A stretch of DNA of 30,792 bases from Oscillospiraceae bacterium. GTDB taxonomy: Bacteria > Bacillota_A > Clostridia > Oscillospirales > WRJC01. Both the position numbers and the translations under genes were made by a program. The stretch covers positions 1 through 30,792 of the forward strand of contig WQXD01000011.1 of assembly GCA_009785015.1 (NCBI GenBank). Reading direction: 5' to 3'. The notes beneath the pieces are model-generated. The model did no database searches, was not told the DNA's origin, and worked only from the letters and a program-made list of their open reading frames with translations. Position 1 is the first letter of the stretch, and the number at the start of each line of letters is the position of its first letter. This document shows positions 8,017 to 15,767 of this stretch, in pieces.

Positions 8017-8847
8017 ATGGCGGTTGTTATAAGCTCGTTTCCGCGCGTATTTTGCGGCGTTAAAACGGCGGAGGAACAGGCCCGGTTTTTTAAAAAATGC
8101 GGATATACACACGGCGATTTGCTTATCAGGGATAATTTTTTCGTGAACAGCGACTCGCCGGCAGAAGCTTTTCAAGCGGTATACGACACATATGAAAAAG
8201 AGGGCGTCCGTTTGTATTCCGCTATAACGGATTTGAACGCCCCGTGCGAAAACATGGAAAAAATATTGGATTTCTGCGGCAGGCACAATATATGCAAAAT
8301 AAAAATCGGGCCGTACCGTTATTATGGGAATTCCTACCGGAATCTTTTCGCGAAAGCGCGTACAGATCTGACAGGGCTTGAGAGCCTTTCAAAGCGTTAC
8401 GGCGTACAAATACTTGTACAGAACCACGGCGGTACTATTCATTCCAGTCCGAGCCTGTCCAGAGCGCTGGTAGAAGAGCTTGATCCGGACAAAGTCGCTA
8501 TTTACTACGACGCGGGAAACATGATGAACGGAGACGGGCATGAAGCGTGGGCGCTGGGCATCGACATCGCCGGAAAATACCTGAGTCACGTCGGGATTAA
8601 AAACGTGCATTGGTTCAAGAAATCCGACGGCAAATGGAGCCGGGATTTTTGCCGACTGCGCGACGGCATAATCGACTACTGCGAGGTATTGGGGGCATTG
8701 AAGGCGGCCGGTTACAGTGGGGATTACTCCGTCCATACTTTTTATGTGCCGGACGGCAGCATACACGAGCAGTCAACCATAGAAAACGCGGCCGGCGATC
8801 TCGCGTATTTTAAGGAATTATTAAAAATATGGGAAGTGATGAGATGA
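8017..8847 (+). CDS. sugar phosphate isomerase/epimerase-type TIM-barrel protein
   Basis: A 276-residue protein of the xylose-isomerase-like / AP-endonuclease-2 fold. Landmarks are the KIKIGPYRYYG strand, VQNHGGT at residues 134-140, YYDAGNMMN at 163-171 with Asp165, the SHVGIKNVHW strand near 190-199, and a C-terminal GYSGDYSVHTFY. Family members often have ENH and a final Glu as metal ligands; here they read QNH and VHT, so the metal site may differ. The protein should act in the cytoplasm on a sugar, inosose or sugar acid; its exact substrate is not readable. It opens an operon with a cupin (ATGA overlap) and an oxidoreductase, a common trio in polyol and uronate catabolism. AAGGCGGA serves as ribosome site. 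Confidence 0.8.
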   Translation: MAVVISSFPRVFCGVKTAEEQARFFKKCGYTHGDLLIRDNFFVNSDSPAEAFQAVYDTYEKEGVRLYSAITDLNAPCENMEKILDFCGRHNICKIKIGPYRYYGNSYRNLFAKARTDLTGLESLSKRYGVQILVQNHGGTIHSSPSLSRALVEELDPDKVAIYYDAGNMMNGDGHEAWALGIDIAGKYLSHVGIKNVHWFKKSDGKWSRDFCRLRDGIIDYCEVLGALKAAGYSGDYSVHTFYVPDGSIHEQSTIENAAGDLAYFKELLKIWEVMR

Positions 8848-9191
8848 GTAAAAAAAAATATCATGTGCGCCGGTTTGACGAAATCGACCCGGTGGATTGT
8901 CCCTGCGGCAAAGCGCGCAGGGCTTTTGCCGAAGAATCCGAAAGGCTGATGTCGCTGCACCGCGTCGATATCAGCAGGGATTCGCGAAAGCACTACCACA
9001 AATGTATGACTGAGACATATTATGTGCTCTCGGGCGCGGGAATCATGGAATTGGACGATGATGCAGTGCCTCTCGAACCCGGAATAAGCGTGATGATACG
9101 GCCCGGCTGCCGCCACCGCGCCATCGGCGATTTGCAGATTTTGAATATATGCATACCGGCATTCGACGCCGGCGATGAATTTGAGGATTAG
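8844..9191 (+). CDS. small cupin-domain protein
   Basis: A 115-residue single-domain cupin. The first cupin motif gives His50, His52 and Glu57 (KHYHKCMTETYYVLSG), and the second gives His91 (IRPGCRHRAIG), so the metal-binding set is complete. Such stand-alone cupins are often sugar isomerases or binding proteins. Here one may act on the same substrate as the neighbouring isomerase and oxidoreductase, which is inferred from context. ATG 8844 is preferred over ATG 8829 because it overlaps the upstream stop as ATGA and has GGGAAGTG at proper distance. The gene ends with TAG, showing that amber codons act as ordinary stops in this genome. Confidence 0.85.
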   Translation: MSKKKYHVRRFDEIDPVDCPCGKARRAFAEESERLMSLHRVDISRDSRKHYHKCMTETYYVLSGAGIMELDDDAVPLEPGISVMIRPGCRHRAIGDLQILNICIPAFDAGDEFED

Positions 9192-9218
9192 TTAATTTAA
9201 AGAACAGGAGTTTAGAAT

Positions 9219-10232
9219 ATGAGCATTGTAAAAATCGGGATAATAGGAGCAGGCGGTATGGCCGCCAATATCCATCTTCCGTCCCTTTCCCGCATCAGCG
9301 GCGCGAAAGTCTGCGCGATATGCGACCTAGAAGTAAAAAAGGCCGAAAAACTCGCTGAAAAATACAATATTCCCAAAGTGTACACGCTGTATAGACAAAT
9401 GATAGCCGAAAACGAGCTCGACGCGGTATTCGTCCTGGTACAGCCTGACCAGTCATTCAGGGCAGTTCTCGATTGCTTGAACGCGGGGCTCGATGTTTTT
9501 ACGGAAAAACCCGCAGGTGTGACTTTGTTTCAGGCTCAAACGCTCCGGCGCAAGGCAAAAGAAAAAAACGCGGTACTTCAAGTCGGATTGAACCGGAGGT
9601 ACATACCGCTTCTGAGCATGATAGTGGACAGAATTAAAAGCGAAACCGAAATAAATCAAATAAATTCGTATTTTATAAAACATGAAGACGCGTCAATGTA
9701 CTATAACGGCTGTTCGACGTTCTTTTTCTGCGACGTCATTCACAGTATCGATACAATTTTGTGGATCGCCGGTTCGAAACCGCTCAAAGCCGCTACGATT
9801 CAGGGACAGTACAACTGCTCCGTGCCCAATGCGTGGAATTCCCTGATTCTGTTTGAAAACGGAATCACAGCGAATCTGCAATCAAATTACAACGCGGGCG
9901 GGAGGGCGCACGGAGTGGAAATATTCGGCGAAACGGTGAGCGCTTATGTGGATCTCGGTTTTGGCGGCGCGGGATGTTCTGCTGAATTGATTCATCACAA
10001 GCAAAACATGTTTTCAATGGCCGCGGCGGGCAATTCCGCACTTCCCAATGTTGAAAAAATCGACGGGATTACCTTGGCAGGCGACGAAAATTATTATGTT
10101 TACTATGGATATCTTGCTGAAGACGAAGCGTTTATAAAAAGTGTGACCGACAGAACGCCTCCGCTTTCCGGAATAGACGAATCAGTTGCTACGATCGAAC
10201 TCATGGATATGCTGCTTGCAAATATTTTGTGA
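9219..10232 (+). CDS. Gfo/Idh/MocA family NAD(P)-dependent oxidoreductase
   Basis: A 337-residue protein. The Rossmann dinucleotide loop is GIIGAGGMAANIHLP near residues 7-21. The family signature EKPAG lies at 96-100 with the conserved Lys97. A sugar-binding C-terminal domain follows, with SYFIKHEDASMYYNG and FFFCDVIHSIDTILW (the DxxxHxxD-like segment). These enzymes oxidise or reduce hydroxyls of sugars, inositols and sugar acids. It closes the plus-strand operon, 27 bases after the cupin, with CAGGAG as ribosome site. Only 7 bases separate its stop from that of the convergent VOC gene, and no terminator hairpin is seen between them. Confidence 0.9.
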   Translation: MSIVKIGIIGAGGMAANIHLPSLSRISGAKVCAICDLEVKKAEKLAEKYNIPKVYTLYRQMIAENELDAVFVLVQPDQSFRAVLDCLNAGLDVFTEKPAGVTLFQAQTLRRKAKEKNAVLQVGLNRRYIPLLSMIVDRIKSETEINQINSYFIKHEDASMYYNGCSTFFFCDVIHSIDTILWIAGSKPLKAATIQGQYNCSVPNAWNSLILFENGITANLQSNYNAGGRAHGVEIFGETVSAYVDLGFGGAGCSAELIHHKQNMFSMAAAGNSALPNVEKIDGITLAGDENYYVYYGYLAEDEAFIKSVTDRTPPLSGIDESVATIELMDMLLANIL

Positions 10233-10239
10233 TACATGT

Positions 10240-10599
10240 TTATAAGTAAACGCACCAGTTTACGCCGAATTTGTCGACCAACGAAAACAGCAGCGGATTC
10301 CACTCGCACGGCCCCAGTGAATGTTCAATCTTAGCTCCGTCGCACAGGACATCATACGCTTTGCGAACGGCTTCCTCGCCGTTTTTACCGAATTCAATGC
10401 AAATTTGAATCGTATTACCCGCAACGGGTTCACAATCGGTCAGTTCCGATAAAAATAAAATTTGTCCGCCGATGTTAAATTGGGAGTGTATGTACGTTCC
10501 GTCGTCATGCCGTCCGAAATCCGCGACTCCATCTAAACCGAACGCTTCCTTGTAGAATTCCGCCGCCGTATCGCTGCGGCGGACGTAAAGCTGTATCAT
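10240..10599 (-). CDS. VOC (glyoxalase/PhnB-like) family protein
   Basis: A 119-residue protein with the vicinal-oxygen-chelate pattern: MIQLYVRRSDTAAEFYKEAF at the start, the IGGQILFLSE strand, the IEFGKNGEEAVRKAYDVL helix, and an ending FGVNWCVYL. It is closest in look to PhnB/YjdN-like proteins of unknown substrate. AAAGGAAA precedes the ATG. It lies 22 bases after the alcohol dehydrogenase gene and is probably the last gene of the kinase - dehydrogenase operon. Its role in the pathway cannot be read. Confidence 0.8.
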   Translation of the reverse strand: MIQLYVRRSDTAAEFYKEAFGLDGVADFGRHDDGTYIHSQFNIGGQILFLSELTDCEPVAGNTIQICIEFGKNGEEAVRKAYDVLCDGAKIEHSLGPCEWNPLLFSLVDKFGVNWCVYL

Positions 10600-10621
10600 A
10601 AAATTTTTCCTTTATACTTTA

Positions 10622-11653
10622 TTATGTTGTTATTTTTGCTTTATTGGCAAATATCGCTTTGACAAATCCTCTCGGCCTTTCTTCCGCCATTTTGATTCCC
10701 GCGGCATAATCCTCGAGTTTTATAATATTCGTCGCGAGCGCTGACGTATCTATCAGGCCGTCTTCAAGCAAGGCGAGGCATCTTTTTACCATATCCCAAT
10801 TATTGCCCGCGCCGGCAACGCGCAGGTTTTCAATATGGATATCGTCCACTCGTATGTTCATCAAAGCGCCTTTTCCATATCCGGAGAGTCCCACTTTGCC
10901 GCCTCTTTTGGCAATTTTGAACGCCGCGCTTATACATTCTTCGCTGCCGGTCGCGTCAATTACCACATCGGTTCCTTCGGGATGATATTTGCGCGCGATT
11001 TCCCTTATGTCGCCTTCTTTCGTCGCGGCGACGGCATATGCCCCCATTTTCAGGGCTATATCCAAGCATTTATCGCTCTTTGCGGCCACGATGATGCGCC
11101 GCATGCCCATAGCGCGGGCGACGGCAAGCACATTCAATCCGATGGAACCCGCCCCGAATATGAGCAGCGTTTCGCCGAAAGCGGCCCCTGTTTTTTCGAG
11201 AGTGCCGACCGCCACGCCAATCGGTTCTATCAGCGAACCTTGTACAAACGATATATTTTCCGGCAGTTCGTACAACGCGTAAGCCGGAACTGCCATATAT
11301 TCGGCATACGCCCCGTTTTCTTTAAATCCTATCTCGCGAAACGACGCGCAGTTCCGCCAAAGACCGCTCCTGCACGCGGGGCACGTCAGGCAGCATATAT
11401 CGTTGCTGCCGACGACGCGCTTTCCGATCTAGTGCTCATCTTCCGTATCTGCCGCAGCTTCGACGACCCCGCTCCATTCATGCCCGGGTATGAGCGGATA
11501 CTTCACCGGTATGCGTCCGGAAAACACTTCCAGGTCCGTCGCGCATATAGCGGCGGCTTCGACGCGTATAAGCACCCAGCCTTTTTTCAGTGCAGGCACC
11601 GGAACCTCGCATAAAGATAAACTTCCCGGACCATTTACAATTATCGCTTTCAT
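10622..11653 (-). pseudogene. zinc-dependent alcohol (polyol) dehydrogenase interrupted by one amber stop
   Basis: One continuous frame of about 342 residues, broken only by TAG at 11429-11431 (codon 75). Before it: VEAAAICATDLEVFSG (catalytic Cys37, Asp40) and PLIPGHEWSG (His58, Glu59). After it: IGKRVVGSNDICC, the structural zinc cysteines 88, 91, 94 and 102, GLWRNC, then the Rossmann half FGAGSIGLNVLAVARAMG and ATGSEECISAAF. Every catalytic and zinc-binding residue is present, so the gene is otherwise intact; a substitution or base error is likely. Without readthrough only a 74-residue fragment is made, although the second half (from ATG at 11296) could be translated alone. The family includes sorbitol, threonine and galactitol-phosphate dehydrogenases, which fits the neighbouring kinase and polyol dehydrogenases. 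Confidence 0.85.
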
Positions 11654-11678
11654 ATTTATTTCATTCCCCCTATATTTT

Positions 11679-12749
11679 CTATATTCTAAAATATTGAATT
11701 ATCGATTCATACAATTTTTCATCTGCCCGCAGCCCGCAGGTATTTATCAGCACATTGTCTATTTTTGTCTTGTTATCGCCGCATATGCCCGCATAATCAA
11801 TCGCGGCCGCCGCTGTTTTTGCCAATACGTCCGCGCTGCCTCCGTGTTCCATTATGAGGCGGGCAGGTTCTATGATACGTTCCGAGGGCGACAGCTTGCG
11901 CAGGGGCGAGGCGGCGTTTCGCGAAATGCTGTCCGTTATTTTTTTGTTTTGAAACTTGACTTTCGACAACAGCGCGAATTTTTGCTGTTCTTTAGATTCT
12001 ATTCCGTATTTTTCGCATATTGCTTTGTTTATTTCCAAGTAAAAATTGTCCAGCAGTTCATCGATTTCCGGGTCGTTTGCCGCGTCGGAATAAAGCTCGT
12101 AACCTTTTTTTGCCCCTATATACGCGATAATGGCGCTTGCGGCGTTATATGTATATATTTTGCGCCGCATGAGCGTCGCGAAATCCGAAACGGGTTCAAT
12201 GCCGTTTAAACCGGCCAAAAAATCGGGGATATTTTTGTCCGTGTACAAAACAGGATAATTCTCGCTTTTTATATCCAATTTATTCGGTCCACCGGAACCG
12301 TTTTTATCCTCTGTCGTCGTGCAGAAAACCGCTCCCGAACAAGCGCGTCCAAAAAGGCGGTCGCCTCCGAATAATTCCGCCGGGCAAACGGCGTTTTCGC
12401 AGGCGATCACGCATATACCGGAACGTATAAATTTTTTCAGCCAATTGCCTGCATTTGCCGTATTTTCCGCTCCGACGCTGACAAATACGCAATCGCAGGT
12501 TTGCAGAACAGATTCGCATTCGGGGTCTTTTGTCGCGTAGGCCTCATATCCCGTTATTTTATCCGGTTTGCGCGAATCATAATAATTTACGTAAAATTGC
12601 CCCCGCGACTGCAGCTCGTCTATAAGCCCTGTATTTTCGTCGAAAAAAACTATTTGCGCCTGACCCTGCAGAAGCCGCGCTATAAAACCGCGACCCGTCC
12701 TGCCCGCGCCGACAACCGCGATTTTTTTTTGTTTTGTTCCTATATCCAT
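11679..12749 (-). CDS. mannitol-1-phosphate 5-dehydrogenase-like protein (second paralog)
   Basis: A 356-residue member of the long-chain polyol dehydrogenase family. The NAD-binding loop is VVGAGRTGRGFIARLL near residues 12-27, and the C-terminal domain has PLRKLSPSERIIEPARL. The active-site block reads RRKIYTYNAASAI with Lys197 and Asn202. Where MtlD enzymes have a His two residues further on (K-x4-N-x2-H) this protein has Ser205. It may therefore be altered in chemistry or substrate. The ATG overlaps the end of the upstream paralog by 10 bases, so the two are translated together and may work as a pair. Oxidation of a polyol phosphate is the simplest role, given the kinase at the head of the operon. 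Confidence 0.75.
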   Translation of the reverse strand: MDIGTKQKKIAVVGAGRTGRGFIARLLQGQAQIVFFDENTGLIDELQSRGQFYVNYYDSRKPDKITGYEAYATKDPECESVLQTCDCVFVSVGAENTANAGNWLKKFIRSGICVIACENAVCPAELFGGDRLFGRACSGAVFCTTTEDKNGSGGPNKLDIKSENYPVLYTDKNIPDFLAGLNGIEPVSDFATLMRRKIYTYNAASAIIAYIGAKKGYELYSDAANDPEIDELLDNFYLEINKAICEKYGIESKEQQKFALLSKVKFQNKKITDSISRNAASPLRKLSPSERIIEPARLIMEHGGSADVLAKTAAAAIDYAGICGDNKTKIDNVLINTCGLRADEKLYESIIQYFRI

Positions 12750-13885
12750 TTTTTATCTCTCAATTCGTCGATTTTTTTTAACACCAAATCATAAAGCGGA
12801 TCATCTTCGGACAAACCGCAGATTTTGCGCAGCACGCCCTGCGCCCCTTCATTTTCGCGCAGTACGCGCAATTCGTCTGCGGACGAATCATCCGAGGCGC
12901 CTTCGTAATATATCGCGGCGGCGACGGCGGCGGCAAGCCCGTTTGGGATTATGCCGTAATTCAGCGCCAATTTTGCCGAGCCCACAAGCCTGTCGTCAGG
13001 GCCGAGTTTGCGTATCGGGTCGCGGGCGTTGCGTTCCGTCGTATCGACAATTATTCGGTCGCAAAGCTTTGAGCGCGAAGTTTCGGCGAAGGCCATTTGC
13101 TCCTCTGACGGTATTCCATATTTCGCGCACAGCGCGCGTCCGGTTTCGTCATAGACTTTATTTAAAATATCGGCTATGCGTATATCTCTTGCAGCGTCGG
13201 AGATATATTTATGCCCGAGCGCCGCTCCGAGATATGACACTGTCCCGTTTGCCGCGTTGTATGTATAGAATTTGCGCTCCAGATATCCCGCGAAATTATG
13301 TATCGGCTCCACTCCGGCGATCTCGGGCAGGGGAGCCGCAAGGCCGCCGGCGTCAAGGGGCAGGCGCCAGTAATCCTGCACGCAAACGCACAAGGGGTCG
13401 CATGCGAGCATATCGGCGCCGGGTTCGACAGCCGAGCGCATGACGACGGCTTCGGCAAATCCCGCTTTGATCTCCGGCGCGATGAACGATACCCCGTTTT
13501 TGAGTATACCGGCGGGCTGTTTCCAGTTTTCACAAGTTATGACATTCACAATTCCGGGCGCGGCGCTTTTCAGCGCGTCTGCCAGCGCCGGAATAATCGC
13601 AGGCAGATTTTTTCCGCCCACCGCGGTGAATATCACCCGTGCGTCGCGGGCTTCGGCGTTGATTTTTTGTTTGTCACAGGCCCATATCGCGCGCCAGCCG
13701 CGCACGACGCTGTTTTTTTCCGGGGCCCCGAAAACGTTCACGGTATATTCGCCGCGCGCATTCATAAGTTCCGTCAATTCGCTGCTCTCTTCGATAAAAG
13801 CGAAATCACGGCCCGACAAAAACAAAAGCTGTCCGATAAAACCGCGCGATATCTTTCCCGCTCCGAAAATCATGCATTCAGCCAT
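12740..13885 (-). CDS. mannitol-1-phosphate 5-dehydrogenase-like protein (first paralog)
   Basis: A 381-residue protein, about the usual MtlD length. The N-terminal MIFGAGKISRGFIGQLLF is the NAD-binding loop, VITCENWKQPAG is the conserved CEN segment, and the C-terminal domain has PIRKLGPDDRLVGSAKL. The active-site block reads LERKFYTYNAANGTVSYLG with Lys205 and Asn210, but Asn213 stands where MtlD has its conserved His. The protein follows the FGGY kinase by 31 bases with GAAAGGCGG as ribosome site. It is clearly homologous to the next gene but not a recent copy. Cytoplasmic polyol-phosphate or sugar-acid oxidoreductase is the likely class; the substrate is open. Confidence 0.8.
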   Translation of the reverse strand: MAECMIFGAGKISRGFIGQLLFLSGRDFAFIEESSELTELMNARGEYTVNVFGAPEKNSVVRGWRAIWACDKQKINAEARDARVIFTAVGGKNLPAIIPALADALKSAAPGIVNVITCENWKQPAGILKNGVSFIAPEIKAGFAEAVVMRSAVEPGADMLACDPLCVCVQDYWRLPLDAGGLAAPLPEIAGVEPIHNFAGYLERKFYTYNAANGTVSYLGAALGHKYISDAARDIRIADILNKVYDETGRALCAKYGIPSEEQMAFAETSRSKLCDRIIVDTTERNARDPIRKLGPDDRLVGSAKLALNYGIIPNGLAAAVAAAIYYEGASDDSSADELRVLRENEGAQGVLRKICGLSEDDPLYDLVLKKIDELRDKKWI

Positions 13886-13916
13886 GTTTACCGCCTTTCT
13901 TTATTATGAATTTTCC

Positions 13917-15308
13917 TTACCAAAACAATTCCCGCGTATCAAGCCCGTCGGTCATATCCCGCCAGGCGTTGTACATTCGTTTATACACTTCAAACCGGTA
14001 ACGCAGCCGGCCGCCCAGAGCCAAATCGGGCTCCCATGTTCTTTGCTCGCGTTCCCATTCGCCTCCCGCCATTTTGACCGCTCCCATCGCCGATCCGCAG
14101 TCGGGCCTCTCGCCTATAACGGGTACTCCGAACAAAGACGCTTTGAGTATTCCCAAAATTTCGGCGCCGGACGCTTTGCCCGTTGTCTTTATGTGGTTTA
14201 TTTCGGGGCAGCCGAGTTTTTGATAGATATCATACAGCGAAAATACTACGCCTTCGCATATGCTGTAGCTCAAATCCTCCTGTTTGCAGTTTTCCGAAAT
14301 CCCGCAGAATACACCCCGCGCGCCCGAATCGAACACCGGAGCGCGTTCGCCTCTCACATACGGCAAAAATATCGGGGCCTTTTCGCGCAAAGATAAGCGG
14401 CTGCCGCCGTTTGCATCGGGTGAACTAAAACCCAAATTTGTCCGCGCCATATTCAAAGCCCTTCCCGATGACGCGGTCACGCCGTAATGCGCGTATAATC
14501 CAAAAGCTCCGAAACGCCCGATTATGAGCGGCGTCGGTTTGGCCTCGGCTGCCGTCACTCCGAAATGCTCGCTTGTGCCGGTGATATCAAAACATGTCCC
14601 CGCGTCTTTTATATCCATTCCGACAAGCGCGCTGTAAAAATCGCTGTATCCAACACAAACGGGAGTCCCTTCGCATAGCCCGGTCAGAGAAGCGCCGTTT
14701 TTGTCGATTTGCGCCCATTTCTGTATTACAGGCAGCCTGTTTTCATCTATACCCGCGTATTTTATAAGTTCCGGCACATATTTTTCCGCGTCCCAGTCCG
14801 CCAGCCCGCGCCATGAAGCCGCGTCGCTGTATAGACTTCCGGTGAGTAACGCACAGAGCCAGTCTTTGGGCTGCAACAGGACGCAATCGCCGAGCATTCC
14901 GGGATATGCGTTTTTGATATACAGTATATTTGGCAGCGGATATGAAGTCAGGTTCGGGTGATACATGCCGGTCATCGCGAAAAACGCCTCGCAGTCGATT
15001 TCAGCCAAAACTTTTTTGAGAAACGTCTCCCGCCCCGCGGTATGCCACGGCAGCCACAGCCTTATATCATCCAAATTATCGCGCGGCGCGGTTATATAGC
15101 TGCCCGCTTGTCCGGTCATTCCGATTGATTCCGTATTTTTCAAATCAATCTGCCCGCCCAAACGGCCAAACATATCCGCCAGCGCCGAAATCATTCCCTT
15201 TGGCCCGTCTTTATCGTAGGAAGCGCTTAAAACAACCGGCTCTCCGAATCCGGCCGCAAAACATTTTATTGAGGATGTGCCCAAATCTATCCCGATAACT
15301 TTTTTCAT
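13917..15308 (-). CDS. FGGY-family carbohydrate kinase
   Basis: A 463-residue sugar/polyol kinase. The N-terminal phosphate loop is VIGIDLGTSSIK. The first-domain substrate segment is IGMTGQAGSYI. The second-domain VGYSDFYSALVG carries the catalytic Asp223, followed by FLPYVRGERAPVFDSGARG and the TGKASGAEILGILKASLFG helix near the C-terminus. FGGY kinases phosphorylate pentuloses, hexuloses, glycerol or polyols; the exact substrate cannot be read. It is the first gene of a minus-strand operon with two MtlD-like dehydrogenases and a zinc alcohol dehydrogenase, which suggests a ketose or polyol pathway. The promoter at 15501-15529 implies a leader of about 185 bases that includes the double-hairpin repeat. 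Confidence 0.88.
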   Translation of the reverse strand: MKKVIGIDLGTSSIKCFAAGFGEPVVLSASYDKDGPKGMISALADMFGRLGGQIDLKNTESIGMTGQAGSYITAPRDNLDDIRLWLPWHTAGRETFLKKVLAEIDCEAFFAMTGMYHPNLTSYPLPNILYIKNAYPGMLGDCVLLQPKDWLCALLTGSLYSDAASWRGLADWDAEKYVPELIKYAGIDENRLPVIQKWAQIDKNGASLTGLCEGTPVCVGYSDFYSALVGMDIKDAGTCFDITGTSEHFGVTAAEAKPTPLIIGRFGAFGLYAHYGVTASSGRALNMARTNLGFSSPDANGGSRLSLREKAPIFLPYVRGERAPVFDSGARGVFCGISENCKQEDLSYSICEGVVFSLYDIYQKLGCPEINHIKTTGKASGAEILGILKASLFGVPVIGERPDCGSAMGAVKMAGGEWEREQRTWEPDLALGGRLRYRFEVYKRMYNAWRDMTDGLDTRELFW

Positions 15309-15385
15309 GATTTTATTATTTACCTTGTTTTTGCGTATTTTTTGTGTTATAGCGGTTTGATTTAATCTGCGGAAAAACGCATCGG

Positions 15386-15462
15386 GTAGGGGCGCACAGT
15401 GTGCGCCCGTGATTTCAGACCGGCGCAGGGTATTTACGCGGACGAACGCTGTTCGTCCCTAC
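15386..15462. repeat. 77-bp double-hairpin repeat with GTAGGG/CCCTAC ends
   Basis: The element begins GTAGGG and ends CCCTAC. It holds two near-perfect hairpins: GGGCGCACA/TGTGCGCCC around one base (15390-15409) and GGACGAAC/GTTCGTCC around three bases (15440-15458). It looks like the small palindromic REP/MITE-type intergenic repeats of many anaerobes. It sits in the presumed 5' leader of the kinase operon. The remainder of the 459-base gap 15309-15767 holds two promoters' worth of AT-rich sequence and a hairpin near the lipoprotein gene, but no other gene. Confidence 0.7.
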
Positions 15463-15500
15463 AGTAATTCCGTTCATTTTATCAATTTGCTATAATATAT

Positions 15501-15529
15501 ATCATATTATTAAATTTTCAAAATGTCAA
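15501..15529 (-). promoter_or_regulatory. promoter of the kinase operon
   Basis: On the minus strand TTGACA (15524-15529) and TATGAT (15501-15506) are spaced by 17 bases. No other good promoter lies closer to the kinase start at 15308. Confidence 0.65.
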
Positions 15530-15714
15530 GATAAATTTTTAAAAAATCTTCAATTCGCAAAGTTAAAATTTTCATGCAAAAGAGCGTATTTTTATGCGCC
15601 CTTTTTACGCTCCTGTGCTATTTGTCAACAATTTCAATCGACGAAAAAAGTTTTATATTTTGTATTTAATTTATTTACATTTTATTTTTCACTTTGGACT
15701 ATAATTTCACTTAT

Positions 15715-15745
15715 AATGATGATAAGCGAAATGCTTGTCATCATT
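15715..15745 (+). promoter_or_regulatory. 13-bp hairpin just upstream of the lipoprotein ribosome site
   Basis: AATGATGATAAGC (15715-15727) pairs with GCTTGTCATCATT (15733-15745) over all 13 positions, allowing one G-U, around the loop GAAAT. It ends about nine bases before GGAAGG. It could be an operator or an RNA structure that controls translation. Two TATAAT-like boxes lie at 15700-15705 and 15712-15717. Confidence 0.45.
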
Positions 15746-15767
15746 AACTTTTTGGAAGGCAAAACCG

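Noticed and set aside
11429..11431. Amber codon recoding (for example pyrrolysine) in the zinc dehydrogenase
   Set aside because: TAG ends the cupin, scfB, gatC, gatA and first MtlD-like genes in this window, and this family is not known to need pyrrolysine.
15360..15465. Possible CRISPR-like or riboswitch structure in the palindrome-rich stretch
   Set aside because: There is only one unit with two different hairpins and no spacer pattern; the GTAGGG/CCCTAC ends fit a small dispersed repeat better.
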